Origin: Flavisolibacter sp.
GTDB lineage: Bacteria > Bacteroidota > Bacteroidia > Chitinophagales > Chitinophagaceae
Assembly: GCA_028288675.1 (NCBI GenBank)
Contig: JAQBNG010000147.1
Location: 1-39,553, forward strand
Reading direction: 5' to 3'
DNA: 39,553 bases
Under the pieces are notes generated by a model that worked only from the letters and a program-made list of their open reading frames with translations, did no database searches and had not been told where the DNA came from. This document shows positions 19,843 through 27,414 of the stretch, in pieces. A program made the translations under genes and the position numbers. Every line of letters starts with the position of its first letter. Position 1 is the first letter of the stretch.

Positions 19843-20452
19843 CCTAAAAGTTGTGCAGGCATTATTAAATCCTGTAATAACTGGTTCGACTCTCCTCCGG
19901 TAAGCTCCGCTTGTCTCGTACAATTACTAATAAGGGTTTGTTCAGGAGTTTATTCGCAGTTCCACGCATTTTCGTATTAAGGCCCATGCATGGACCTTCG
20001 GTACATAGATGATGCTATTGCTTGATTATGGTGTTTCGTGTGATGAAGTTTCGGTACGTAACAACTTACCATAATGTCTTCTTACCTCTACGTCACCTTG
20101 GATTAATGTTTATCTCAAAAATTCTACAGTTGAATTTTTCAAGATGGCAAAAGAAGCAGTCATTTTTGCAAGTATGAGCAGTGGTGGTGCTGCATCTGCA
20201 GCAATCCCGCTTGAGCCTGGGGTTGGAAACGGCTCTTACTGTTTTTACTGTTTGCGACAGGGCAACAATTACTTGAGCAGTGATTTGTTATTCAGTGAGC
20301 ATTACTGTTCGCGGTGAGAGCAATAATGACATCCAAACAGTGAAAAAAGTTCAATGGAAAGATACGGCAGCACGCTGATGGGAGCTAAGAAAGTGCATGC
20401 TTTTGTGTTCACCTTTTATTGTCTGCCCAAACGGGCACAAACCGCATTGTAC
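19843..20452. other. Gene-poor region between the small ORFs and hxlR
   Basis: This 610-base stretch holds the direct repeat copy at 19851-19930. It also has a doubtful 57-codon plus-strand frame at 20144-20317 (starting MAKEAVIFASMSSGG, with FYC and HYC near its end) that matches no family I recognise and has no supporting signal. A short hairpin (TGCCC/GGGCA near 20422-20435) lies below the hxlR stop but lacks a T-run. I see no promoter or RNA gene. Confidence 0.4.
19851..19930 (+). repeat. 80-bp direct repeat, copy A (tRNA/tmRNA 3'-end-like)
   Basis: Aligned without gaps to 28632-28711 this copy matches at 66 of 80 positions by my count. The core contains CTGGTTCGACTCTC, like a T loop (GTTCRANYC), followed by CCGGTAAGCTCC, which resembles the 3' acceptor end of tmRNA or tRNA. 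The two stem halves do not pair well, so it is not an intact RNA. Copies A and B lie on each side of the redox gene cluster in the same orientation, as attachment-site duplications would. Confidence 0.7.
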
Positions 20453-20866
20453 TCAGGCCTTTTGTTTTTTGTATTTCTTTCTTGCCTGGAGTATCTCATC
20501 AAAATTTTCTTCAGCCCATGAAGCAAAAGATAATATTTGTTTCAGCAGGCTTTCACCTAAGTTCGTTAATTGGTACTCTACCCGGGCAGGTATTTCCAGA
20601 TATAATGTTCGTGATATAATCCCATCCTCTTCCAGGGACCGCAGGGTTACTGCAAGCATCCGCTGCGATATACCAGACACCGCCGAGCGCAGTTCATTGA
20701 ACCGTAGCTTTTGGTGCTGCCCTAACAACAATATCGTGTACATGCTCCATTTATCGCTATAAGTTGCCATAATATCTTTTACCGGGCAAACCTGTGTTTT
20801 ACTGCAGGAGCCGGAAAAAATACTGGCAATGCGAAGCATTTCTTTTTTTGAGACAGCCATATTCAA
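20453..20866 (-). CDS. HxlR-family redox-sensing transcriptional regulator
   Basis: A 137-residue winged-helix protein of normal HxlR/MarR-like size. The family signature CPVKDIMATYSDKWSMYTIL spans about residues 27-46. The recognition helix region is RFNELRSAVSGISQRMLAVT (about 55-74), with the wing after it. Cys21 and Cys27 lie in the N-terminal arm, where the redox-active cysteine of quinone- or disulfide-sensing relatives is found. A start at 20860 (third residue, MAVSKK) is as likely as 20866. It is divergent from the nitroreductase gene with 103 bases between, and a perfect inverted repeat in that gap is the probable operator. Likely a repressor of itself and the cluster, released by electrophiles. 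Confidence 0.93.
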   Translation of the reverse strand: MNMAVSKKEMLRIASIFSGSCSKTQVCPVKDIMATYSDKWSMYTILLLGQHQKLRFNELRSAVSGISQRMLAVTLRSLEEDGIISRTLYLEIPARVEYQLTNLGESLLKQILSFASWAEENFDEILQARKKYKKQKA

Positions 20867-20898
20867 TGTTTTAACATCAATTACTAAAATTCCAAATC

Positions 20899-20906
20899 CA
20901 AAGCTA
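20899..20906 (-). promoter_or_regulatory. Candidate -7 box of hxlR
   Basis: TAGCTTTG on the minus strand matches the Bacteroidetes TAnnTTTG -7 consensus exactly. It is 33-40 bases upstream of the hxlR start. No clear TTTG -33 element is seen at the usual spacing. Confidence 0.5.
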
Positions 20907-20908
20907 TT

Positions 20909-20916
20909 TATCTTTG
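20909..20916 (+). promoter_or_regulatory. Candidate -7 box of the nitroreductase gene
   Basis: TATCTTTG matches the Bacteroidetes TAnnTTTG -7 consensus exactly and ends one base before the inverted repeat at 20917. It lies 54 bases upstream of the nitroreductase start. No clear -33 TTTG is found. It is nearly back to back with the divergent hxlR box. Confidence 0.55.
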
Positions 20917-20931
20917 GTTACTTAAAGTAAC
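20917..20931. promoter_or_regulatory. Probable HxlR operator
   Basis: GTTACTTAAAGTAAC is a perfect 7-1-7 inverted repeat directly downstream of the plus-strand -7 box, where a bound repressor would block transcription. The next bases repeat the half-site motif (AAGTAACTAAGTAA). HxlR-type proteins bind dyads with TTACT/AGTAA-like arms, and the gene for one lies alongside. Confidence 0.65.
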
Positions 20932-20969
20932 TAAGTAAAGTTAAATTACCTCAGCAATCAATCAAAATC

Positions 20970-21599
20970 ATGAAATTAATAGAATCACTTAAATGGCGTT
21001 ATGCTTCAAAAAAAATGAATGGGGGCAAAATTCCACAAGAAAAGATTGAAAACATCTTAACAGCCATCCAATTGGCTCCTTCATCAATGGGCTTGCAGCC
21101 TTACACTGTATTAGTAATCACTGCTCCGGAGATTAAACAGCAAATTCAACCAATTGCGTATAGCCAGTCTCAAATAGTGGACAGTTCGCATTTACTTGTG
21201 TTTGCAGCATGGGCCGATATTACAACCCGGCAGGTGGACGAATACATACAGCATACTGCCATTACGCGTAACATGCCTGTGGAGGGTTTAGCAGAATTTA
21301 AAAATACACTGCTTGGAATTATCACAAAAAATACTACCGAAGAAAACTTTCAGTGGGCAGCGCGTCAGGCATATATAGCCTTTGGCACCGCTATAGCGGC
21401 TGCGGCAGAAGAAAGAGTGGATGCAACGCCTATGGAAGGATTTGATGCTTCGGTGCTTGATGATTTGCTTGGGCTGGCCGGGAAAGGATTACGCAGTGTA
21501 ACCATGCTGCCTTTAGGATATAGAGATACAGAAAATGATTGGCTGGCTAATCTTCCTAAAGTTAGAAGGCAAAAAGAAAAGCTGTTTATCCTGCAATAA
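20970..21599 (+). CDS. NAD(P)H-dependent FMN nitroreductase (NfsB-like)
   Basis: A 209-residue nitroreductase-family protein of normal length. The N-terminal WRYASKKMNG (Arg10, Ser13, Lys14) and APSSMGLQPY around residue 37-46 form the FMN-binding site. AARQAYIAFGTAIAAAAEE and the C-terminal LPLGYRDTENDW are further family motifs. It reduces quinones, nitroaromatics or similar electrophiles with two electrons in the cytoplasm. It is the first plus-strand gene of the redox cluster and is read from the promoter overlapping the HxlR operator. Confidence 0.93.
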   Translation: MKLIESLKWRYASKKMNGGKIPQEKIENILTAIQLAPSSMGLQPYTVLVITAPEIKQQIQPIAYSQSQIVDSSHLLVFAAWADITTRQVDEYIQHTAITRNMPVEGLAEFKNTLLGIITKNTTEENFQWAARQAYIAFGTAIAAAAEERVDATPMEGFDASVLDDLLGLAGKGLRSVTMLPLGYRDTENDWLANLPKVRRQKEKLFILQ

Positions 21600-21663
21600 A
21601 TTTCACGTTATTATAAGCTTTTAGAAGAATTCTTTTAATAAAGTAAGGATTGGAACTGACACT

Positions 21664-21701
21664 ACAACGAGTATAATTCGAATAGGAATCATACTTGTTG
21701 T
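21664..21701. promoter_or_regulatory. Large imperfect dyad upstream of the FrnE-like gene
   Basis: Sixteen-base arms (ACAACGAGTATAATTC and GAATCATACTTGTTGT) pair with one G-U and one A-C around a 6-base loop. The dyad lies 42 bases before the next start codon and lacks a T-run. It is more likely an operator or 5'-leader hairpin than a terminator. Confidence 0.4.
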
Positions 21702-21742
21702 GTGGTAAGGATAAAGTTTAAATGCGAACAAAAAACAAAAAC

Positions 21743-22435
21743 ATGAAAGTAGAAATATGGTCCGATATCGTTTGTCCCTTCTGCTACATAGGCAAACGCA
21801 AATTTGAAAAAGCACTGGATGATTTTGGTGCAAAAGATAAAGTGGAAATTGTATGGCGCAGCTTTCAGTTAGATCCTGATATGCAAGTGGTACCGGGACA
21901 ATCAGTGCACGAATACCTTGGTAAAAGAAAAGGTGCTACTGCAACAGAAGGCAAGCAAATGAATGATGGTATGGCAGCTATAGCAAAACAAGTTGGGCTG
22001 GAATACAACTTTGACAAAGCCATTATCAATAACACTCTGGATGCACATCGTTTGTTGCACCTCGCTAAAAAGCATGGTCTTCAAAATGAAATGAAAGAAA
22101 GATTATTTGCCGCTTATTATACGGAAGGAAAAAATATTGGTGATACAGAAACACTCGTATCATTAGCTGTAGAAGTGGGATTAAATGCGGAAGAAACAAA
22201 GACCACCTTGCAAAGCGATGCGTTTACAAATGATGTGGAGCTTGACCAATATGAAGCGCAACAGGTTGGTGTGCAGGGTGTGCCTTTCTATGTGTTCAAC
22301 AAAAAATATGCAGTGTCCGGTGCGCAGCCGCCTGAACTTTTTAAAGAAGTATTAGAGAAAGTATGGGAAGAAGAAAAACCTGAATTGGTAAATTCAGGAG
22401 ATGCAGGGTTTTGCACAATCGATGGAAATTGTTAA
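21743..22435 (+). CDS. FrnE-like DsbA-family oxidoreductase
   Basis: A 230-residue thioredoxin-fold protein from the ATG at 21743. An upstream in-frame ATG at 21722 adds seven residues (MRTKNKN), but family members begin MKVEIWSD, so 21743 is preferred. The active site is CPFC (Cys11, Cys14) in SDIVCPFCYIGKRKFE. The cis-proline motif is GVQGVPFYVFN, and the long helical insertion between them (DAHRLLHLAKKHG) is typical of FrnE proteins. There is no signal peptide, so it acts in the cytoplasm, probably as a disulfide isomerase or glutathione-S-transferase-like reductase in redox stress. A third cysteine pair-like segment ends the protein (GFCTIDGNC). Confidence 0.92.
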   Translation: MKVEIWSDIVCPFCYIGKRKFEKALDDFGAKDKVEIVWRSFQLDPDMQVVPGQSVHEYLGKRKGATATEGKQMNDGMAAIAKQVGLEYNFDKAIINNTLDAHRLLHLAKKHGLQNEMKERLFAAYYTEGKNIGDTETLVSLAVEVGLNAEETKTTLQSDAFTNDVELDQYEAQQVGVQGVPFYVFNKKYAVSGAQPPELFKEVLEKVWEEEKPELVNSGDAGFCTIDGNC

Positions 22436-22567
22436 GTCCTATTCGTAACTGAAGTTATAAATCATCATACATTAATTTTTAAATCATCACAATCATCATC
22501 GTTTATGAAGGAGTGTACGCTGGGTACATTACTGGTAACCGGGCATTAGCCGCAACAATAAAACAAT

Positions 22568-23662
22568 ATGGAAAAGCAAATATTATTATCACCGTATAAA
22601 GTAGGAAGTCTCGAGTTGAAAAACCGAATGGTAATGGCGCCAATGACACGCAGCCGTTCTAACAACGAAGGTAATGTAGCCACTAAATTAACAGCCGAGT
22701 ATTATGCGCAGCGTGCTACCGCCGGGTTACAAATAACCGAAGGAACTTTTATAAGTCCTAAAGCAGTTGGTTTTATAAACGTACCTGCTATTTACACCAA
22801 CGAACAAGTGGAAGGCTGGAAGCTTGTAACCGAAGCCGTTCACAACGAAGGTGGAAAAATATTTGCCCAGCTATGGCATGTTGGTCGCCTGTCGCATCCC
22901 GACCTGCACAATGGCGAGCTACCGCATGCGCCATCAGCTATCAACCCGCATTCACAGGCATACACAGAGAAAGGTTTTGTTGATACCGTTACACCAAAAG
23001 AAATGACGATAGAAGATATTCAGCAAACGATACAAGACTTTAAGAACGCCGCTGCAAACGCAGTAAAAGCAGGTTTCGACGGTGTGGAGTTGCACGCAGC
23101 AAATGGCTATTTATTACACCAGTTTTTTGTAGGCGCATCCAATCAGCGCACCGACGAATATGGCGGCAGTATTGAAAATCGTGCACGCATTTTATTCGAA
23201 ACCCTAGATGCGTTAAAAGGAGTGATTGAATACAGCCAAGTGGGTGTTCGCTTCAACCCTTCGTCGCATAATGTGTTCGGCATGCAGATAGATGAAGTGA
23301 CCATTCCAACGTTTGAGTACATCATTAAACGTCTCAACGATTATGGCCTGGCATACATCCATCTCACTGAACCGTTTACCGATGTTGCCAACGTGCCTTT
23401 CGCTGTGACGGAAGTGGCTAAACATTTCAGACCATTATATAATGGCACGCTCATTATCAACAAAGGTTTCAACAAAGAAACCGGTACAAAAATTATTGAA
23501 GACGGTCATGCTGACCTCGTTGCGTTTGGTGTGCCTTTCCTTGCCAACCCGGACCTCGTGAAGCGTTTCGAAATTGATGCGCCATTAAATAAGCCGGACC
23601 AGAAGACTTTTTATAGTATTGGCACAAAGGGCTACCTCGACTATCCGGCACTAACTGCATAA
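22568..23662 (+). CDS. Old Yellow Enzyme-family alkene reductase
   Basis: A 364-residue TIM-barrel flavoprotein of normal length. Substrate-binding His176 and Asn179 and proton donor Tyr181 lie in ELHAANGYLLHQF. The FMN-binding N-terminus is KNRMVMAPMTRSR, and SNQRTDEYGGSIENRAR (about 191-207) is a family hallmark. It reduces the C=C bond of alpha,beta-unsaturated carbonyls, and some relatives reduce nitrate esters, using NADPH. No membrane segment. It is in the same orientation as its neighbours with a 132-base gap before it, so a separate promoter is possible. Its substrates overlap with those of the nitroreductase and aldo/keto reductase nearby. Confidence 0.96.
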   Translation: MEKQILLSPYKVGSLELKNRMVMAPMTRSRSNNEGNVATKLTAEYYAQRATAGLQITEGTFISPKAVGFINVPAIYTNEQVEGWKLVTEAVHNEGGKIFAQLWHVGRLSHPDLHNGELPHAPSAINPHSQAYTEKGFVDTVTPKEMTIEDIQQTIQDFKNAAANAVKAGFDGVELHAANGYLLHQFFVGASNQRTDEYGGSIENRARILFETLDALKGVIEYSQVGVRFNPSSHNVFGMQIDEVTIPTFEYIIKRLNDYGLAYIHLTEPFTDVANVPFAVTEVAKHFRPLYNGTLIINKGFNKETGTKIIEDGHADLVAFGVPFLANPDLVKRFEIDAPLNKPDQKTFYSIGTKGYLDYPALTA

Positions 23663-23773
23663 TTGAATTTCAAAAGCAGCAACACATAACTATAAGAATT
23701 GTTTTTAAAACATCTCTGCCAATAGGTGGTGGGGTTGTTGTTGCAACCATTTAATTCTTATTAAATAAAAAGT

Positions 23774-24454
23774 ATGAAAGTATTAATCGTATTAACCTCG
23801 CACAGTGAATTGGGAAACACAGGTAAAAAGACGGGTTTCTGGATCGAAGAATTTGCAGCGCCTTATTATACTTTAAAAGATGCAGGCGCTACTATTACTT
23901 TGGCATCACCAAAAGGCGGGCAACCACCCATTGATCCAAAAAGTGCAGAACCATCCAGCCAGACAGAAGCAACAAAGCGTTTTGATAGAGACGAAGAGCT
24001 GCAAAAATTATTAGCCAACACAAAAATCTTATCAGAAGTATCAGCCGAAGATTTTGATGCTGTATTCTATCCCGGCGGTCATGGTCCGTTGTGGGATTTA
24101 ACAACAGATAAAAACTCTATAAAACTTATTGAAGATTTCTGGAAGGCTAATAAACCAGTAGTAGCTGTATGCCATGCGCCTGCCGTATTGCTTCATGTAA
24201 AAGATGAAAACGGCGCACCACTTGTAAAAGGTAAAAACGTAACCGGCTTTACCAACACAGAGGAAGAAGCTGTACAGCTTACCGATGTTGTCCCTTTTCT
24301 TTTAGAAGATGAGCTGAAAAACAGCGGCGGTAATTACTCAAAAGGCGAAGACTGGGCTTCCTACGTGGTGAAAGAGGGTCTGCTTATTACTGGTCAAAAC
24401 CCGGCATCTTCTGAAGAAGCTGCAATAGAGTTATTGGCGTTGTTGAAAAAATAA
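23774..24454 (+). CDS. DJ-1/PfpI-family protein (glyoxalase III-like)
   Basis: A 226-residue cytoplasmic protein of the DJ-1/PfpI superfamily, Hsp31-like branch. The nucleophile elbow is AVCHAPA with Cys133 and His134. The acidic partner is Glu25 or Glu26 in GFWIEEF. YPGGHGPLWDL (99-109) forms the oxyanion region. Relatives detoxify methylglyoxal without cofactors or act as deglycases or chaperones. Placement among electrophile reductases supports a role in reactive-carbonyl detoxification. Confidence 0.93.
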   Translation: MKVLIVLTSHSELGNTGKKTGFWIEEFAAPYYTLKDAGATITLASPKGGQPPIDPKSAEPSSQTEATKRFDRDEELQKLLANTKILSEVSAEDFDAVFYPGGHGPLWDLTTDKNSIKLIEDFWKANKPVVAVCHAPAVLLHVKDENGAPLVKGKNVTGFTNTEEEAVQLTDVVPFLLEDELKNSGGNYSKGEDWASYVVKEGLLITGQNPASSEEAAIELLALLKK

Positions 24455-24532
24455 GTTTTGCTTTTACACTATTCTTTTTTAAAGAAATAATGATAGTAAA
24501 TAAAACTGCACCCTATGGTTCATCATCGGTTG

Positions 24533-24552
24533 CCCGACCGATTTTGGTCGGG
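24533..24552. repeat. GC-rich hairpin between the DJ-1 and aldo/keto reductase genes
   Basis: CCCGACC and GGTCGGG pair perfectly over 7 bases around a 6-base loop (GATTTT). No T-run follows, so it is not a standard terminator. It stands out in an AT-rich 236-base gap. It might be a transcript-end or mRNA-stability element, or a dispersed intergenic repeat. Confidence 0.45.
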
Positions 24553-24690
24553 GAGTTGGCAAAATAATTTTAAGCATAGGCTCGGGTTTTAAAAATGCTG
24601 CATAGAATTACGGAACGTACAAGTGAGTGACACAACAGGCGTTAAATAGAAATTTTGTTGCTGGTTACATAGAAAACAAAAACTAAAAAC

Positions 24691-25650
24691 ATGAATAAAA
24701 GAACATTAGGAAAAGGTGGTCCCCAGGTATCGGAGATAGGTTTGGGGCTAATGGGCATGAGCGCCTTTTATAGCGGCAGAAATACCGACGACGCCGCCAG
24801 CATTGCCACTATACACCGGGCACTGGAACTCGGCATCAACTTTTTGGATACAGCGGAGTTGTATGGTCCGTACACCAACGAAGAACTTTTGGGCAGAGCT
24901 ATCAAAGACAGGCGTGACAGCGCTTTTATTGCTACTAAGTTTGGGATAATGTGGGGAGCACAAGGTGCTATCACAGATGGGCGCCCCGAAACAGTGCGTA
25001 AATCGGCGGAAGGCAGTTTGAAGCGCCTCGGCATTGATACGATTGATATTTATTACCAACACCGGGTTGACCCCAAGGTACCGGTAGAAGAAACTTTTGG
25101 CGCCCTGGCAGAACTGGTAAAGGAAGGCAAAGTGCGTTACCTCGGTATTTCAGAAGCTACGCCGGACGAGATTGAACGGGCACACAAAACACATCCCATT
25201 GCTGCGGTGCAAACCGAATATTCGCTGTGGACGAGAGAGGTGGAAACTAATGGCGTGCTGGACACGGTACGTCGCCTGGGTATTGGCTTTGTACCGTATA
25301 GCCCATTGGGTCGTGGCTTTCTTACCGGGGCTATCAAAAGCCCGGATGATTTTGAAGCCGATGATTTCCGTAAATCCAACCCGCGGTTTATGGGGGAGAA
25401 TTTTCAAAAGAACCTGGACATTGTAAAAAAGGTCGAGCAGCTGGCAAAAGACAAAGGTGTCATGCCATCGCAACTGGCACTGGCATGGGTATTGGCAAAA
25501 GGCGAAGACCTTGTTCCCATTCCGGGCACAAAGCAGGTTAGCCGACTGGAAGAAAATGCCAAAGCGGTAGATGTGGTATTAAGCGCAGCAGAAGTTGCAG
25601 AGATAGATGCTGTTTTTCCTGTAAATGTTTCGGCAGGCGAACGATATTAA
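24691..25650 (+). CDS. Aldo/keto reductase
   Basis: A 319-residue (alpha/beta)8 NADPH-dependent oxidoreductase. The catalytic tetrad is complete: Asp53 and Tyr58 in [10 protein letters not shown], Lys83 in IATKFG and His124 in YYQHRVDP. The NADPH-binding region near the C-terminus includes [17 protein letters not shown]. It resembles the YakC/AKR13 group, which reduces aldehydes, methylglyoxal and quinones. A strong terminator begins 7 bases after its stop codon, so it ends a transcript. Confidence 0.96.
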   Translation: MNKRTLGKGGPQVSEIGLGLMGMSAFYSGRNTDDAASIATIHRALELGINFLDTAELYGPYTNEELLGRAIKDRRDSAFIATKFGIMWGAQGAITDGRPETVRKSAEGSLKRLGIDTIDIYYQHRVDPKVPVEETFGALAELVKEGKVRYLGISEATPDEIERAHKTHPIAAVQTEYSLWTREVETNGVLDTVRRLGIGFVPYSPLGRGFLTGAIKSPDDFEADDFRKSNPRFMGENFQKNLDIVKKVEQLAKDKGVMPSQLALAWVLAKGEDLVPIPGTKQVSRLEENAKAVDVVLSAAEVAEIDAVFPVNVSAGERY

Positions 25651-25656
25651 TTATGA

Positions 25657-25687
25657 AGCAGGATGTAAGAACGCATCCTGCTTTTTT
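25657..25687 (+). terminator. Intrinsic terminator after the aldo/keto reductase
   Basis: AGCAGGATG and CATCCTGCT pair perfectly around an 8-base loop, followed by six T. It lies between the aldo/keto reductase and the SDR gene. An in-frame ATG at 25653 would place this hairpin inside the SDR coding sequence, which argues for the start at 25707 instead. Confidence 0.9.
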
Positions 25688-25706
25688 ATTATTTAAAAAT
25701 AAAAAG

Positions 25707-26423
25707 ATGGAAAGTCTGAAAGGTAAAATAGCCTTAGTAACAGGTGCCGGTAAAGGCATTGGAAAAGCCATTGCCCTGGCATTGGCTGCCGAAGGAGCTC
25801 ATGTAGGATTGATAGCCCGTACTGAAAAAGATTTGCTGGCGGTGGCAGAAGAAATTAAGGCAGCAGGTGTGAATGCTGTTTATGCTACGGCGGATGTGAG
25901 CAACCGCAGCGAAGTGGAAAGCGCTGTTGAAAAGATAAAAATTGAATTGGGTGCCATTGATATCCTTATTAACAATGCAGGCACCGGCACCTTTGGAAAG
26001 TTTTTAGAACTGGAGCCGGAAGTATGGGAGCAGCAGATAAAAATAAACGTGTTTGGTGTTTATTATACCACCCGTGCGGTACTGCCCGCTATGATTGAAC
26101 GCAAGAGCGGTGATATTGTAAACATTTCATCCACCGCCGGTAAAACAGGGGCAGCTATTACAAGTGCTTACAGCGCTTCAAAGTTTGCCGTGTTTGGATT
26201 AACAGAAAGCCTGATGCAGGAAGTACGCAAGCATAACATTCGTGTAACGGCTATGGCACCGAGTACCGTGGTAACTGACCTGGCGTACAGCGCCGATTTA
26301 ATAAAAGGCGACCCGGAAAGGGTGATGCATCCTGAAGATTTTGCGGAACTTATTATAGCGCAGTTGAAATTAAACCGCAGGATGTTTGTAAAAGAGGCAA
26401 GCATTTATTCAACCAATCCATAA
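25707..26423 (+). CDS. Short-chain dehydrogenase/reductase (FabG-like)
   Basis: A 238-residue classical SDR from the ATG at 25707. The cofactor motif is TGAGKGIG (12-19) and NNAG is at 89-92. The catalytic residues are Asn114, Ser142 (NISSTAG), Tyr155 and Lys159 (YSASK). The upstream ATG at 25653 would add 18 residues encoded by a terminator hairpin, so it is rejected. It oxidises or reduces an alcohol/ketone with NADP(H) or NAD(H); the substrate is unknown. The FabG-like look does not prove a role in fatty acid synthesis, since it sits alone among detoxification genes. Confidence 0.95.
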   Translation: MESLKGKIALVTGAGKGIGKAIALALAAEGAHVGLIARTEKDLLAVAEEIKAAGVNAVYATADVSNRSEVESAVEKIKIELGAIDILINNAGTGTFGKFLELEPEVWEQQIKINVFGVYYTTRAVLPAMIERKSGDIVNISSTAGKTGAAITSAYSASKFAVFGLTESLMQEVRKHNIRVTAMAPSTVVTDLAYSADLIKGDPERVMHPEDFAELIIAQLKLNRRMFVKEASIYSTNP

Positions 26424-26511
26424 TGACAGGAATTGTTGTGCGCCTTTCTTACTTGTCAATAAGCGTAGAACTGTTTCAATGATTATTCTGATTAAAAATT
26501 GAACTACTAAT

Positions 26512-27201
26512 ATGAAACCCTATATTATTTGCCACATGTTGGGCTCTGTTGATGGTCGTATCAAACAAGATATTTGGGGACTAAAAAATTCTTCCAGATA
26601 CTTTGAAGAAACGGCTGAAAAAATTCCGGCAGGTGCCTGGCTTGTAGGACGTATAACGGCGCAGGAATTCTCAAGTAAAAAACAGTATCCACTGGAAGAC
26701 GATGTTGATGTTCCAAAAGAAGATTTTGTTGCTGAAAAGGTTTCAGAAACATTCTCTGTTTTCATTGACCCTTCGGGCAAATGTTTTTGGGACAGTAATA
26801 TGGTTTCTACCGAACAGGTGATTGTAGTGTTGACAGAGAAAGTAAGTGGTGCTTACCTTAATCACCTGCGAAGCAAAAACGTGTCTTACATTTTTGGGGG
26901 TAAAGAAGAATTAGACCTGCAAGTAGTGGTGGAAAAACTCTACCGGTTATTCAACATTAAAACACTTCGCATTGATGGTGGCGGGCATGTTAACGGCTCT
27001 TTTTTAAAAGCAGGCCTGATTGATGAATTCAGTCTGGTGCTGGCGCCTGTGGCTGATGGAACAATTGGCTCGCCCACTGTGTTTGAAGTGGAAGAAGGAT
27101 ATGGTGCACGGACGGCGACAAGGTTTAAATTAAAATCAGTCGAGACCATCTATGACGATTTTTTGTGGGTTCGTTATATGGTTATAAAAGATAAACAGTG
27201 A
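26512..27201 (+). CDS. RibD C-terminal/dihydrofolate-reductase-like protein
   Basis: A 229-residue protein of the RibD_C (pyrimidine reductase) superfamily. It has MLGSVDGRI near the N-terminus, GAWLVGRITAQEF around residue 41-53, and IDGGGHVNGSFLKAGLIDEFSLVLAPV in the C-terminal half, the NADPH-binding and substrate region. No deaminase domain is attached and no riboflavin genes are near, so riboflavin synthesis is unlikely. Stand-alone members of this group are usually uncharacterised NADPH reductases. It follows the SDR gene by 88 bases. Confidence 0.88.
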   Translation: MKPYIICHMLGSVDGRIKQDIWGLKNSSRYFEETAEKIPAGAWLVGRITAQEFSSKKQYPLEDDVDVPKEDFVAEKVSETFSVFIDPSGKCFWDSNMVSTEQVIVVLTEKVSGAYLNHLRSKNVSYIFGGKEELDLQVVVEKLYRLFNIKTLRIDGGGHVNGSFLKAGLIDEFSLVLAPVADGTIGSPTVFEVEEGYGARTATRFKLKSVETIYDDFLWVRYMVIKDKQ

Positions 27202-27249
27202 TGTCATTTATCAGGATGTTTTTATGCCATTAGGAGTTAAACATTTAAA

Positions 27250-27378
27250 ATGCAAAAAACAAAAGTTTTAATAGTAGGGGCAGGTGGTCTAATTGCACGT
27301 CATGTAATTCAATTTTTGACGACAAATGAAAATGGAAATCTTACTTTATTTTTGAGAGATGCCAGTCAGCTAAAATGA
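27250..27378 (+). pseudogene. Truncated NmrA/SDR-type Rossmann-fold gene
   Basis: An ORF of 42 codons reads MQKTKVLIVGAGGLIARHVI and then FLTTNENGNLTLFLRDASQLK before a TGA. This is the first beta-alpha-beta unit of an NAD(P)-binding protein of the NmrA or atypical SDR kind (GxGGxI). Family members run to well over 200 residues, and nothing after 27378 continues the fold in any frame, so the rest has been deleted. The start of pirin is 36 bases further on. Confidence 0.65.
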
Positions 27379-27414
27379 TAACCGTTGGATAAAATCTAAA
27401 TCCAAATTTACGTT

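Noticed and set aside
19851-19930. Intact tRNA or tmRNA gene
   Set aside because: Only a T-loop and 3'-end-like segment is present, its stem halves do not pair, and no 5' acceptor or anticodon arm is visible.
20144-20317. Plus-strand 57-codon ORF with two cysteine-containing motifs
   Set aside because: No family, no promoter or terminator support; kept only as a note in the gene-poor region.
24533-24552. Terminator after the DJ-1 gene
   Set aside because: The hairpin has no T-run on either strand and lies nearly 80 bases past the stop.
25150-25473. Minus-strand 107-codon ORF
   Set aside because: Antisense to the aldo/keto reductase, whose tetrad and barrel motifs are complete.
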